Positions 1-8,635 of a stretch of DNA of 64,000 nucleotides are shown in pieces. The stretch spans positions 248,001 through 312,000 of the forward strand of contig JAWLBY010000002.1 of the NCBI GenBank assembly GCA_041687455.1, given 5' to 3'. Source of the DNA: JAWLBY01 sp041687455. Its GTDB lineage: Bacteria; Pseudomonadota; Gammaproteobacteria; Xanthomonadales; Xanthomonadaceae. The notes beneath the pieces are model-generated. The model saw only the letters and a program-made list of their open reading frames with translations. It had not been told where the DNA came from and searched no databases. A program made the translations under genes and the position numbers. Numbering within the stretch: the first letter of the stretch is position 1; the number at the start of each line of letters is the position of its first letter.

Positions 1-1104
1 CCGGCCGGCACGCTGATGCGCAATCCGGATTATGCCGCGGTGCTCGAAGCGCTCGCGGCCGATGGCGTGGACGGTTTCTACCGCGGCCCGGTCGCGGCGC
101 GGCTGGTCGACGGCGTGCGTGCCGGAGGCGGCATCTGGTCGCTCGATGATCTGCGCGGTTACCGCGTGGTCGAGCGCGAGCCGCTGGCCACGCGACACCG
201 CGGCTTCCGGATCGTGACCGCGCCGCTGCCGTCGTCCGGCGGCATCGCGCTGACCGAGATCTTCAACGTGCTCGACGGCTACGACTACCGCGAGTGGTCG
301 GCGATCGAGCGGATCCATCTGCTGGTCGAAGCGATGCGGCGTGCCTACCGCGATCGCGCGCTGTATCTGGGCGATCCGGACTTCGTCCAGGTGCCGGTCG
401 CGATGCTGACCGATCCGATGTACGCGGCCGGCCTGCGTGCCGGAATCAACCTGCAGCGGGCGACGCCGAGCGCGGCCTTGCCCGGCATCGAGGCAGCCCC
501 CGGCGGCACCGACACATCGCATTTCTCGATCATCGACCGCGACGGCAATGCGATCGCGCAGACCCAGTCGGTCAACCTGCCGTACGGCAGTGCGTTCGTG
601 GTTGCCGGCACCGGCTTCGTGCTGAACAACGAAATGGACGACTTCTCGGCCAAGCCGGGTGTCCCGAATGCTTACGGGCTGGTCGGCAACGAAGCCAATG
701 CGATCGAGCCCGGCAAGCGGCCGCTGTCGTCGATGACGCCGACCTTCCTGATCGGGCCGCAGCGCTTCGCCGCCGTCGGCACGCCGGGCGGCAGCCGGAT
801 CATCACGATGGTGCTGCTGGCGCTGCTCGAACTGATGGATGGTAACGGCGCTCAGCAGGCGGTCGATCTGCGCCGGATTCATCACCAGTACCTGCCGGAC
901 GTGATCGCCGCCGAGCCGGGCGCATTGAGCGACGAACTAAGCGCGGCGCTCGAACGGCGCGGCTTCGCGGTGTCCGCCGGCGAACGCACCTGGGGCAACA
1001 TGCACATCGCCCTATGGCACCGCGACAGCGGCAAGGTCGAGGCCGGTGCCGACCGTCGCTGGAAGGGTGTCGGCAAGGGTGCGACCGGGTCGGTGTATCA
1101 GTAG
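1..1104 (+). CDS. ggt: Gamma-glutamyltransferase, C-terminal part (5' end outside window)
   Basis: Periplasmic Ntn-hydrolase that cleaves and transfers gamma-glutamyl groups from glutathione and related amides. The frame is open from base 1, so the true start lies upstream; the first in-window ATG at 16 falls inside the large-subunit region. From that Met, the self-processing site is seen as GGTDTSHFS, with Thr167 as the expected nucleophile and new N-terminus of the small subunit (family motif T-[ST]-H-[FY]-[ST]). The small-subunit motifs NNEMDDF and PLSSMTPT and the glycine-rich GTPGGS follow, all in family order. The C-terminus looks complete. The missing part should be the signal peptide and the N-terminal half of the large subunit. 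The family call is firm; the natural substrate cannot be told from sequence. Confidence 0.93.
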   Translation, partial: PAGTLMRNPDYAAVLEALAADGVDGFYRGPVAARLVDGVRAGGGIWSLDDLRGYRVVEREPLATRHRGFRIVTAPLPSSGGIALTEIFNVLDGYDYREWSAIERIHLLVEAMRRAYRDRALYLGDPDFVQVPVAMLTDPMYAAGLRAGINLQRATPSAALPGIEAAPGGTDTSHFSIIDRDGNAIAQTQSVNLPYGSAFVVAGTGFVLNNEMDDFSAKPGVPNAYGLVGNEANAIEPGKRPLSSMTPTFLIGPQRFAAVGTPGGSRIITMVLLALLELMDGNGAQQAVDLRRIHHQYLPDVIAAEPGALSDELSAALERRGFAVSAGERTWGNMHIALWHRDSGKVEAGADRRWKGVGKGATGSVYQ

Positions 1105-1203
1105 TCGCGAGTCAGTGGTCGGAAGTCGGAAGTCGCCGAGCGGGTGCCGCGGTCGCGATTCCCGGTTCTCCATTCCCGATTCCCGGCCTTTCGGAGAACG
1201 GCA

Positions 1204-2079
1204 ATGAAGCTGTGGTCGATCCTCGGCAATTCGCAGAAACTCGACGGCGGCGCGATGTTCGGCAACGTGCCTCGTGCAATGTGGCAGCAGTGGCTGCCGC
1301 CGGACGAGCAGCATCGGGTGCCGCTGGCCTGTCGCGCACTGCTGGCGAGTCCGCTGAACGGCAAGACCGTGTTGTTCGAGACCGGCATCGGCGCATTCTT
1401 CGAGCCGAAGCTGCGCGAGCGCTACGGGGTGCAGGAGTCGAACCATGTGCTGCTCGATTCACTGGCAGCGGCCGGTTTCGCGCATGAGCAGGTCGATGCG
1501 GTCGTGCTGAGCCATCTGCATTTCGATCACGCCGGCGGATTGCTGGCGCCATGGCAGGACGGGCAGCCGCCGCGACTGTTGTTTCCGAACGCCACCTACG
1601 TGGTCGGGGTGGCCGCGTGGGAACGTGCGCTACACCCGCATCCGCGCGACCGGGCGAGTTTCATTCCAGAGCTCGTGCCGCTGCTCGAAGACAGCGGTCG
1701 GCTGGAACTGGTCGAAGGCGAGCACTGTGCAACGCTCGGCGATGCCGTCCGGTTCCACTACAGCGACGGCCACACGCCGGGACTGATGCTGTCGGAGATC
1801 GTCGGTCCCGGCGGCCACGGCGGGCTGGTGTTCTGTGCCGACCTGATTCCGGGGCGGCCGTGGGTGCATCTGCCGGTGACGATGGGCTACGACCGCTATC
1901 CGGAGCTGCTGATCGAGGAGAAGCGACGCTTCCTCGACGACATGCTGGCCCGCGACGTCAGGCTGTACTTCACGCACGATCCGGAAGTCGCGTTGGCCCG
2001 GGTCGTGCGCGACGAGCGCGGTCGCTACCGCACCGAGCACGAAGTCGCCGAACTGCACGCGCGTCCGCTGTTGCACTGA
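1204..2079 (+). CDS. MBL-fold metallo-hydrolase (YtnP/lactonase-like)
   Basis: A 291-residue metallo-beta-lactamase-fold hydrolase. The dinuclear metal site is visible: SHLHFDHAGG gives the HxHxDH motif, a later GHTPG gives a further His, FCADLIPG supplies the bridging Asp, and YFTHDPE near the C-terminus gives the last His. The order resembles the branch that includes YtnP and acyl-homoserine-lactone lactonases, but the substrate is not determined by these motifs. ATG 1204 is chosen because GGAG sits about 7 nt upstream and the protein aligns from MKLWSILGN; an in-frame ATG at 1144 would only add low-complexity sequence derived from a GATTCCC-like repeat. No signal peptide is seen, so it is probably cytoplasmic. 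Confidence 0.85.
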   Translation: MKLWSILGNSQKLDGGAMFGNVPRAMWQQWLPPDEQHRVPLACRALLASPLNGKTVLFETGIGAFFEPKLRERYGVQESNHVLLDSLAAAGFAHEQVDAVVLSHLHFDHAGGLLAPWQDGQPPRLLFPNATYVVGVAAWERALHPHPRDRASFIPELVPLLEDSGRLELVEGEHCATLGDAVRFHYSDGHTPGLMLSEIVGPGGHGGLVFCADLIPGRPWVHLPVTMGYDRYPELLIEEKRRFLDDMLARDVRLYFTHDPEVALARVVRDERGRYRTEHEVAELHARPLLH

Positions 2080-2156
2080 GATCGCCGCCGCGACACGCTG
2101 CGCGGAACCGGCATTCGGCGCAGAATGGCGCCTTTCTGCCAAGGGGGGGCTGATCG

Positions 2157-2582
2157 ATGTCGATTCGCATGCTGGTTGCAGTGGCTCTGTTCGCGGTCGC
2201 TCCAGCGCAGGCCGAGCGGCTGTTCGGTTCCGCCATGCCGGAAGGCAATGCGTTGCCGCTGGCACAGGCGCTGACCGACCCAGCCAGTTTCGGTGAGCCG
2301 GCGCGCAAGTTCAGCGGCCGCGTGACCGAGGTCTGCCAGAAGAAGGGCTGCTGGCTGATGCTCGAGGATGACGGCCGGGCGGCGCGCGTGATGATCCAGG
2401 ATCACGGCTTCGCGATCCCGGTCGATGCGAGCGGGCAGGCCACCGTCTACGGCGTGCTCGGAAGCAAGGACCTGTCGCCCGATGCGGCACTGCACCTGGC
2501 CGAGGACGCCGGCCGCTCGGAAGCCAAGGCCGGGCCGGAATTCCGGATCACCGCCTATGCGGTCGTGCTGCAGGAAGGCTGA
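2157..2582 (+). CDS. DUF4920 exported protein
   Basis: A 141-residue protein with a clear N-terminal signal peptide (hydrophobic MLVAVALFAVAPAQA, likely cleaved after AQA) and a single small beta-rich domain. The sequence FSGRVTEVCQKKGCWLML carries the paired cysteines CQKKGC that mark DUF4920, a family of periplasmic or secreted proteins of unknown function with an OB-like fold. The two cysteines, five positions apart, could form a disulfide or bind metal; this is inference. A G-rich ribosome-binding site (AAGGGGGGG) lies 5-10 nt before ATG 2157. It is followed after 89 nt by the TMEM43-type gene on the same strand. Confidence 0.78.
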   Translation: MSIRMLVAVALFAVAPAQAERLFGSAMPEGNALPLAQALTDPASFGEPARKFSGRVTEVCQKKGCWLMLEDDGRAARVMIQDHGFAIPVDASGQATVYGVLGSKDLSPDAALHLAEDAGRSEAKAGPEFRITAYAVVLQEG

Positions 2583-2671
2583 GTCGCCGTGATGGCCGTT
2601 TCGTTTCCGGCGACGGCGGAAGCGCGGGCCGGTGTTCGGCGTGCATCGGTCGCGGCAGGCGGTCGCTGCCG

Positions 2672-3811
2672 ATGATTGATCGTCTGCGGCCGGCGCGACG
2701 GCGGCGTCCGTTCGGTGCCATCGCCTGCGGTGCGGCGCTGATCATCGCCGCCGGGATGCTGCAGTTCTGGAACGAAGGCCGCAGCTTCAGGCAGCAGCGG
2801 CTACTCGATGCAGCACGCGAGGCGCTGGTCGAAACGTCCGCCGAGCGCGTGCATGCGGCCAACGATGGCCGGCTGGTGTTCGTCAGCGGAAAGGCACAGG
2901 CCGAAGCGCCGCTGCTCGATCCGCAGTTCGACCAACCGGCCGACGGGCTGGCGTTGCGGCGGCGGGTCGAGATGTACCAGTGGCATGAACTGAGCGAGCG
3001 TGGCGACGAGACCGCTGCCGACGGCAGCCGCCGGCGACGAACCGTCTACCGCTACGAGCGTGACTGGATCGACCAGCCGGTCGACCATCGACAGTTCGAC
3101 CAGCCGCTCGGCCACGAGAATCCGGATGAGTTTCCATTTGCGTCGGATGGCTGGCGCGCACTGTCGGTGCGGCTCGGTGCGTTCCGGCTGGCCGACGATC
3201 TGGTGCAGCAGATCGACGACTGGAGACCGATGGCGGCCGACGCCGCGCGGCTGCCGGCCAATCTGGCGGTGAGCCTGCGCGGCGACGGTCGTTACCTGAG
3301 CAGCAGCGACGGCGAGCCGGCAGTCGGCGATATCCGGGTCGCGTTCGAGCGGATTCGGGACGGACCGCTGTCGGTGATCGCGATGCAGCAGGGCGACTGG
3401 CTGACATCGTGGTCGCACGATGGCGAGGTGTGGTGGCTGGTCGAGCGCGGCACGCACGAAGCCGAACAATTGCTGGCCGGCGCCGAACGGCGCGACCGCG
3501 GCGTCGCCTGGTCGCTGCGTCTGGTCGGCTTCGGCATGCTGTGGCTCGGATTCTCGCTGCTGCTCGCGCCGCTTGCGACGACCGCGGACCTGCTGCCGGC
3601 GATCGGCCGGCCCGTGAGGTGGTTGAACGCCGTGCTGTCGGGTCTGCTCGCCGCGCTGGCCGGCGGCGTCGCGATTGGCAGCGGCCTGCTGTTCCATCGC
3701 CCGTGGCTGATGTTCGGGGCACTCGTGGCCGCCGTGCTGGGGGTTGTCATGTTCGTCCGGCATCGTCGTCGGCCTGCGCTCCCATCGACGCCTTCTCCGC
3801 CTGCGCGATAA
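2672..3811 (+). CDS. TMEM43-family membrane protein
   Basis: A 379-residue protein with one transmembrane helix near the N-terminus (residues about 14-32), a large soluble domain (about 35-265), and three closely spaced helices at the C-terminus (about 275-370). The segment FWNEGR directly after the first helix and the overall topology match the TMEM43/LUMA family, known in eukaryotes at the inner nuclear membrane and ER and widespread in bacteria without an assigned function. The soluble domain would face the periplasm if the N-terminus is cytoplasmic, as the Arg-rich start (RPARRRRP) suggests. It ends 9 nt before the next gene, so the two may be co-transcribed. Confidence 0.75.
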   Translation: MIDRLRPARRRRPFGAIACGAALIIAAGMLQFWNEGRSFRQQRLLDAAREALVETSAERVHAANDGRLVFVSGKAQAEAPLLDPQFDQPADGLALRRRVEMYQWHELSERGDETAADGSRRRRTVYRYERDWIDQPVDHRQFDQPLGHENPDEFPFASDGWRALSVRLGAFRLADDLVQQIDDWRPMAADAARLPANLAVSLRGDGRYLSSSDGEPAVGDIRVAFERIRDGPLSVIAMQQGDWLTSWSHDGEVWWLVERGTHEAEQLLAGAERRDRGVAWSLRLVGFGMLWLGFSLLLAPLATTADLLPAIGRPVRWLNAVLSGLLAALAGGVAIGSGLLFHRPWLMFGALVAAVLGVVMFVRHRRRPALPSTPSPPAR

Positions 3812-3820
3812 CCTCACTGC

Positions 3821-5233
3821 ATGAACTCGCATGAATCCCATCCGCCGTCACGGCCCGGCCGCCGACGGTTCCTCGCCGGCGCCGGTGCCGTTGCCGCGCT
3901 CGGCATGTCGCCACTGGGCCGCCTGCTGGCAGCCGCCGGCGAACGCCGCGCCATCGCCGCCGCGGCCGCCGGCTACGGCCCGCTGCGCCCGGTGCTCGAC
4001 CAGACCACCGGGCTGCCATTGCTGAAATTGCCGGACGGCTTCAGCTACAGGACGTTCGGCTGGGCCGGCTCGGTGCTTGCCGACGGCACAGTCTGCCCCG
4101 ACCGGCACGACGGCATGGGCGTGGTCGCGGCCGACGCTGATCGCCTGACCCTGGTCCGCAACCACGAAGTCACCGCGCTCGGCGGGGCATTCGGGCCGAA
4201 GTCCGCGCAGTACGATCCGGTCTGCGGCGGCGGTACCGTCACGCTCGAGTTCGACACCGCACGTGGCGAACTGGTCTCGGCGCGGCCGTCGCTGTCGGGC
4301 ACGATGCAGAACTGTTCCGGCGGCGTGACCGGCTGGGGCAGTTGGCTCAGTTGCGAGGAATTCGTCTCGCCGGCCGGCATCGGCGGCAGCAGCAACGGCA
4401 CGGTCGTGACACTCGAGCAGGCCCACGGTTTCGTGTTCGAAGTGCCGGCGCAGGGCCTGTCCGATGCCCGTCCGTTACGCGCGATGGGGCAGTTCCGGCA
4501 CGAGGCTGCCGCCGTGCATGGCCCTACCGGCGACGTCTACCTGACCGAGGATGCCTTGCCGACGGCCGGCTTCTATCGTTTCCGCCCGAACACGCCGGGC
4601 AGGCTGGCCGACGGCGGCCGTCTGCAGATGCTGCGCGCGATCGGTGTACCGGATCTGCGCCGCGGTCTGACGGTCGGGCGGCGCATCGACGTCGAATGGG
4701 TCGACATCGACGAGCCGGAAAACGGCTTCGATCCCGCAACGAAGTCGACCACCGGCGTGCAGGCGCAGGGACTGGCGGGCGGAGCGTCGGTGTTCACCCG
4801 CCTGGAGGGCTGCATCGCGACCGAGCGCGAGGTGTTCTTCACCGCCACCGACGGCGGCGATGCCGGTGCCGGGCAGGTGTTCGTGTTCCGCCCCGACGAG
4901 CAGACGCTGGCGCTGCACTACGAAGCGTCGGGAGCAGACGACTTCGACTATCCCGACAATGTCGTGGTCAGCCCACGCGGCGGCCTGCTGATCTGCCAGG
5001 ACAGCGCGCGACTCGATCGCCAGCGGCTGTTCGGGCTGACCGCCGGTGGCTTGTTCACGTTCGCCGAACAGAATGTCGTGCTCGACGGCGTCAACGGCTT
5101 CAGCGGTGACTTCCGCAAGGCCGAATGGGCCGGCGCGTGCTTCTCGCCCGACGGGCACTGGGTGTTCGCCAACGTCTACCGGCCGGGCTTCAGTGTCGCG
5201 ATCACCGGCCCGTGGCGCGACGGATCGATCTGA
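3821..5233 (+). CDS. PhoX/DUF839-family protein with Tat signal
   Basis: A 470-residue protein that starts with a twin-arginine signal (RPGRRRFLAGAGAVAALGM), so it should be exported folded. The mature part carries the pattern of the DUF839/PhoX family, a beta-propeller fold that in PhoX binds calcium and iron and hydrolyses phosphate esters: NHEV near residue 108, a GGTVTLEF strand, NCSGG followed by GSWLSCEE, a FRHEAAAV segment, and YPDNVVVSPRGGLLICQD near the C-terminus. Whether this member is a phosphatase cannot be decided from these motifs, since many DUF839 proteins are uncharacterised. It lies 9 nt after the TMEM43-type gene. Confidence 0.85.
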   Translation: MNSHESHPPSRPGRRRFLAGAGAVAALGMSPLGRLLAAAGERRAIAAAAAGYGPLRPVLDQTTGLPLLKLPDGFSYRTFGWAGSVLADGTVCPDRHDGMGVVAADADRLTLVRNHEVTALGGAFGPKSAQYDPVCGGGTVTLEFDTARGELVSARPSLSGTMQNCSGGVTGWGSWLSCEEFVSPAGIGGSSNGTVVTLEQAHGFVFEVPAQGLSDARPLRAMGQFRHEAAAVHGPTGDVYLTEDALPTAGFYRFRPNTPGRLADGGRLQMLRAIGVPDLRRGLTVGRRIDVEWVDIDEPENGFDPATKSTTGVQAQGLAGGASVFTRLEGCIATEREVFFTATDGGDAGAGQVFVFRPDEQTLALHYEASGADDFDYPDNVVVSPRGGLLICQDSARLDRQRLFGLTAGGLFTFAEQNVVLDGVNGFSGDFRKAEWAGACFSPDGHWVFANVYRPGFSVAITGPWRDGSI

Positions 5234-5253
5234 AATCAAGCGAGGGAATGCGA

Positions 5254-5649
5254 ATGGCACCGATTACCAGCCTGTACGGGGCGCTGTCCGGCCTGTTGCT
5301 GTTGACGCTGGCGGGCACCGTGATCGCGCGCCGGCACAGCGCCCGGATCGGCCTCGGCGACGGCGGCGATGCCGTCCTCGCGCGGCGGATCCGCGCCCAC
5401 GGCAACGCGGCCGAAACGCTGCCGCTCGGACTGCTGCTGCTGTTGCTGCTGGAACTCGGCGGCACCGCCGGGCCGTGGCTGCACGGCTTCGGTGCCGCGC
5501 TGCTGCTCGGCCGGCTGCTGCATGCCTGGGGTCTCAGCGGCAGTGGCGGCGTCTCGTTCGGTCGCTACTACGGCATGCTGCTGACGCTGCTCGTGCTGGC
5601 CGGCATGGTCGTGCTGCTGTTGCTGCGCGCGCTCGGCCTGCTCGGCTGA
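5254..5649 (+). CDS. MAPEG-family membrane protein
   Basis: A 131-residue protein with four hydrophobic helices. It matches the MAPEG superfamily (membrane-associated proteins in eicosanoid and glutathione metabolism): the loop after helix 1 carries RIRAHGNAAETLPLGL, equivalent to the conserved R-x-x-N-x-x-E core that contacts glutathione in characterised members, and a later GRLLHAWG sits at the start of helix 3. Two starts are possible, ATG 5248 and ATG 5254; 5254 is preferred because GAGG lies 8 nt upstream, whereas it is only 2 nt from 5248. The stop is 4 nt from the stop of the convergent NUDIX gene, leaving no room for separate terminators. Confidence 0.85.
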   Translation: MAPITSLYGALSGLLLLTLAGTVIARRHSARIGLGDGGDAVLARRIRAHGNAAETLPLGLLLLLLLELGGTAGPWLHGFGAALLLGRLLHAWGLSGSGGVSFGRYYGMLLTLLVLAGMVVLLLLRALGLLG

Positions 5650-5653
5650 GCGA

Positions 5654-6199
5654 TCAGCGTCGGGCGGCCGGTCGCCCGTCCGGATCGCGGTCGAGGAAAT
5701 ACAGCCCGGCGTACAGCTTCGGATCGATCGAGTAGCCGCGCCGGCGCTTGTCCTCGAGCCAAGCGGCCGCTTCGCGCTCCGGGATTTCGTGGACGACGAT
5801 CTGCTCGGTCTCGTCGCCGCCGCCGGAATGAACCCGGCGCAGATCGAGCGCGCGGACGAAGGCGATGATCTCGTTGCTCATGCCGGACGACGACGGTCCG
5901 GCCATCAGGTATTCGATCCGGCCGGCTTCCCAGCCGGTTTCCTCCAGCAGCTCGCGCCGCGCCGCCTGCTCCACTGATTCCGCCTCGCCGAGGTCGCCGA
6001 CCAGTCCGGCCGGCATCTCGATCGACGGCGCCTGCACCGGATGGCGGTACTGCTCGACGAACAGGACCTTGTCCTCCGGCGTCACCGCAACGATGATCAC
6101 CGCCGAGCTGGCGTTGGTGCGTTCGGCATACTCCCATCGCCCGCGCTGCCTGAGCCGCAGGTAACGGCCTTCGTACAGGATGGTGCAATCGTCGTCCAT
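5654..6199 (-). CDS. NUDIX hydrolase (ADP-ribose pyrophosphatase-like)
   Basis: A 181-residue hydrolase of nucleoside diphosphates linked to another group. The NUDIX box fits exactly: GDLGEAE followed by seven residues and then RELLEETGW (G-x5-E-x7-R-E-U-x-E-E-x-G-U). Features around it (RGRWEYAERTN, VEQYRHPV, EMPAGLV) are those of the ADP-ribose/GDP-mannose pyrophosphatase group, so a nucleoside-diphosphate sugar is the likely substrate. ATG 6199 gives the normal family start (MDDDCTILYEGRYLRL). An upstream TAGCAT on the minus strand at about 6229 could be a -10 element. The gene converges with the MAPEG gene. Confidence 0.88.
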   Translation of the reverse strand: MDDDCTILYEGRYLRLRQRGRWEYAERTNASSAVIIVAVTPEDKVLFVEQYRHPVQAPSIEMPAGLVGDLGEAESVEQAARRELLEETGWEAGRIEYLMAGPSSSGMSNEIIAFVRALDLRRVHSGGGDETEQIVVHEIPEREAAAWLEDKRRRGYSIDPKLYAGLYFLDRDPDGRPAARR

Positions 6200-6312
6200 G
6201 GCGCGCTCGTCCGGCGTGGCTGCCCGGGATGCTAGCCGCTTTGCAGGGCCGCCGGGAACCTTCGGCTGAATGGTTGGTCCACTTCCGCTCTCCACCTCTG
6301 TCCGCAGATCCG

Positions 6313-7704
6313 ATGAATCGACTCGTCCTCGCCGCCGCGCTCGTGCTTGCCGTGACCTGTTCCAGCGCCGAGGCGCAGTTGCTGAATCCGAAGGCAACAC
6401 CTGTTCCGACGGAACTGGAGCGCAAGCTGGCAAACGAGAAAGACGTTGCCGACTTGCAGGCAATGGCTGGGCGATTCGTTGCAGCACGCGACTTCCGTTC
6501 GGCAGCGTCGGTCTGGAAGCGGCTGGTCGAGCTGCGTCCGCATGTGGGCCGCTACAAGTACGAGTTGGCTGCCAGTCAGGCGCAGGTCAACGAAAAGAGC
6601 CTGGCCTACAACACGCTGCTCGAAATGCAGCAACAGGGGTACGGGTTCGACCTCGCGAGCGACAAGCGCTTCGCTCTCGTTGCGACCACCGAGGCGTGGA
6701 AATACATCGTCGAAGGATTCGATGCCAATCGCCAGACGTTCGGCGAGGGCCGGGTGGCCTACACCTTGCCCACCGACGACCTGCTGCTGGAGAGTCTGGC
6801 CTGGGACCCGACCCGCAAGCAGTTGCTGGTCGGCAGCGCACGCGAAGGCAAGGTGTTCACGATCGGCAAGGGCGGCAAGCTGAAGCCGCTGATCGTCGCC
6901 GATGACGAAAATGGAATGTGGGCGGTATTCGATCTCGTGGTCGATGCCGAGCGTCGGCTGCTGTGGGTCGCGTCGACTGCGGTGCCCCACTTCAAGGATT
7001 ACGACGCAGAGACCGATCTCGGTCGCGCGGGCCTGTTCCGGTTCGACCTCGAGACCGGCAAGTTCCAGAAGCGCTTCCTGTCGCCGAGTGGCCCCGGTGT
7101 CAGCTTCTTCATCTCGACGCTGGCGTTGGCGCCGGACGGTACGGTCTATGCCGCCGACGGCGTCAACAATGCTGTCTATCGGGTAGGTGACGACCAGTTG
7201 CAGCGGGTGTTCCATGCGCCGGTGCTGGGCAGCATCCGCGGCATGGCGGTTTCGGGCGACGGCAGGACGCTTTATTTCGCAGATTACGAGCGAGGTGTGT
7301 TCGGCTTCGACCTGGTCAGCAACAAGCCATTCGAAGTCCGGGTGCCGCAGACCCTGGCACTGGGCGGTGTCGATGGCCTGTTCTGGTCGGAAAACCGGCT
7401 CGTCGCGGTGCAGAACGGCATGGAACCGAAGCGCATCATGCGGCTCGATCTGTCTCCGGACGGGCGCACCATTGCTCGCGTGCAGCCGCTGGCGGCCAAC
7501 CAGCCGGCGCTGTCGATGCCGACGCAGGGCGCGCTGGCCGGCAAGGAACTGTACGTGATCGGAAACAGCCAGAAGTTCCGGTATGACCGCTTTGGTCTTC
7601 CGATCGATCGCAGCACGCTGGAAGGCGCCCGGGTCTACCAGCTCGACGTCGATTGGACGACCAAGGTGCCGCAGGCGGTGCCGGCGACGTCGACCCGGCG
7701 CTGA
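6313..7704 (+). CDS. Exported TPR-like plus beta-propeller protein
   Basis: A 463-residue protein with a signal peptide (MNRLVLAAALVLAVTCSSAEA). Residues about 35-110 form helical pairs like tetratricopeptide repeats (RDFRSAASVWKRLVELRPHV). The rest is built of beta-propeller blades similar to SMP-30/NHL-type proteins: LAWDPTRKQLLVGS, LALAPDGTVYAADGVNNAVY, MAVSGDGRTLYFADYERG. Such propellers bind ligands or act as lactonases, but no catalytic residues can be assigned. ATG 6313 is chosen because it begins the signal peptide; upstream in-frame codons add no recognisable sequence. It lies divergent from the NUDIX gene, with a 113-nt gap that must hold both promoters. Function unknown. Confidence 0.72.
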   Translation: MNRLVLAAALVLAVTCSSAEAQLLNPKATPVPTELERKLANEKDVADLQAMAGRFVAARDFRSAASVWKRLVELRPHVGRYKYELAASQAQVNEKSLAYNTLLEMQQQGYGFDLASDKRFALVATTEAWKYIVEGFDANRQTFGEGRVAYTLPTDDLLLESLAWDPTRKQLLVGSAREGKVFTIGKGGKLKPLIVADDENGMWAVFDLVVDAERRLLWVASTAVPHFKDYDAETDLGRAGLFRFDLETGKFQKRFLSPSGPGVSFFISTLALAPDGTVYAADGVNNAVYRVGDDQLQRVFHAPVLGSIRGMAVSGDGRTLYFADYERGVFGFDLVSNKPFEVRVPQTLALGGVDGLFWSENRLVAVQNGMEPKRIMRLDLSPDGRTIARVQPLAANQPALSMPTQGALAGKELYVIGNSQKFRYDRFGLPIDRSTLEGARVYQLDVDWTTKVPQAVPATSTRR

Positions 7705-7744
7705 CCGATCGACAGATCGCCGCGCAGCGCACGGCGAGGGCAGG

Positions 7745-8635
7745 TCACACCGCGACCTGCTGCAGCGCTCGGCGCCGGCTGATCGGCCCGAAGCGCAGCC
7801 GATCGAGCAGCGCATCGACCTCATCGCGGCAGCCGCCACGGCGTGCCGCGTCGCCGACCGAGTCCGGCAGCGGGGCCATGCATTCGATCGTGGCGAGTTG
7901 CCGGCACAGCAGCGCCTGCTCGCGGTGTTGGCGCAGCCGTGCGGCGTGGGCTGCCGCTCCGCGAATGCGCAGGAACGGCACTTCGTCGATCCGGGCGAGC
8001 AGCGCATCGAGGCTGCCGAAATGGGCCAGCAGCGCCGCCGCGGTCTTGGTGCCGATGCCGGGTACGCCCGGGATGTTGTCGACCGCATCGCCGGCCAGGC
8101 CGAGGAAGTCCGGGATCTGCTTGGCCGTGACGCCGTAGCGGCCAGCCACGCCGGCAACGTCCCAGCGCAGGTTGCGCGCGTAGTCCCATTGCTCGTCGTG
8201 CTGCTGCAGCAATTGCGACAGATCCTTGTCGGCCGAGACGATCAGGCCGCGGAAGCCGTCGCCGCGCTGCCGTGCCAGCAGGCTTCCGATCAGGTCGTCG
8301 GCCTCGTAGGTCGAATCGCTCATTACCGCCAGGCCGAGCGCCGCGACAAACTGTCTGCACAGTGCAAACTGCCGCTTCAGCGCTTCCGGCGCCGGTTCGC
8401 GGTTGGCCTTGTAGGGCGGATACAGCGTGTTCCGGAACGAGCTGTCGAGCGCCTCGTCGAACGCGACCGCGACGTGCGTCGGTTGCTCGCGTTCGAGCAG
8501 TTCGAGCAGGAAGCGGACGAACCCGTGCACGGCATTGACCGGATGGCCATCGCTGTCGGTGTACTCGTTCGGCATCGAGTGCCAGGCCCGGAAGACGTAG
8601 ACGCTGGCGTCGACCAGCAGCAGGCGCGGCTTCAC
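7745..8635 (-). CDS. 5'-3' exonuclease (PolA N-domain / ExoIX-like)
   Basis: A 296-residue FEN-like nuclease resembling the N-terminal domain of DNA polymerase I and E. coli Xni. Metal-binding acidic residues are seen in LLLVDASVYVFRAWH, VAFDEALDSSFR, EADDLIGSL and VSADKDLSQLL. The helix-hairpin-helix DNA-binding motif follows as GLAGDAVDNIPGVPGIGTK. The start is the GTG at 8635, which overlaps the stop codon of the upstream nitroreductase gene in a GTGA junction; reading further upstream gives only a shadow of the nitroreductase. It probably processes 5' flaps or RNA primers. It is slightly longer than Xni (about 250 residues) because of a basic C-terminal tail. Confidence 0.9.
   Translation of the reverse strand: MKPRLLLVDASVYVFRAWHSMPNEYTDSDGHPVNAVHGFVRFLLELLEREQPTHVAVAFDEALDSSFRNTLYPPYKANREPAPEALKRQFALCRQFVAALGLAVMSDSTYEADDLIGSLLARQRGDGFRGLIVSADKDLSQLLQQHDEQWDYARNLRWDVAGVAGRYGVTAKQIPDFLGLAGDAVDNIPGVPGIGTKTAAALLAHFGSLDALLARIDEVPFLRIRGAAAHAARLRQHREQALLCRQLATIECMAPLPDSVGDAARRGGCRDEVDALLDRLRFGPISRRRALQQVAV

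Noticed and set aside
1144..1203. Upstream start for the MBL-fold gene
   Set aside because: The extra 20 codons translate a degenerate GATTCCC-like repeat; ATG 1204 has a ribosome-binding site and family-like N-terminus.
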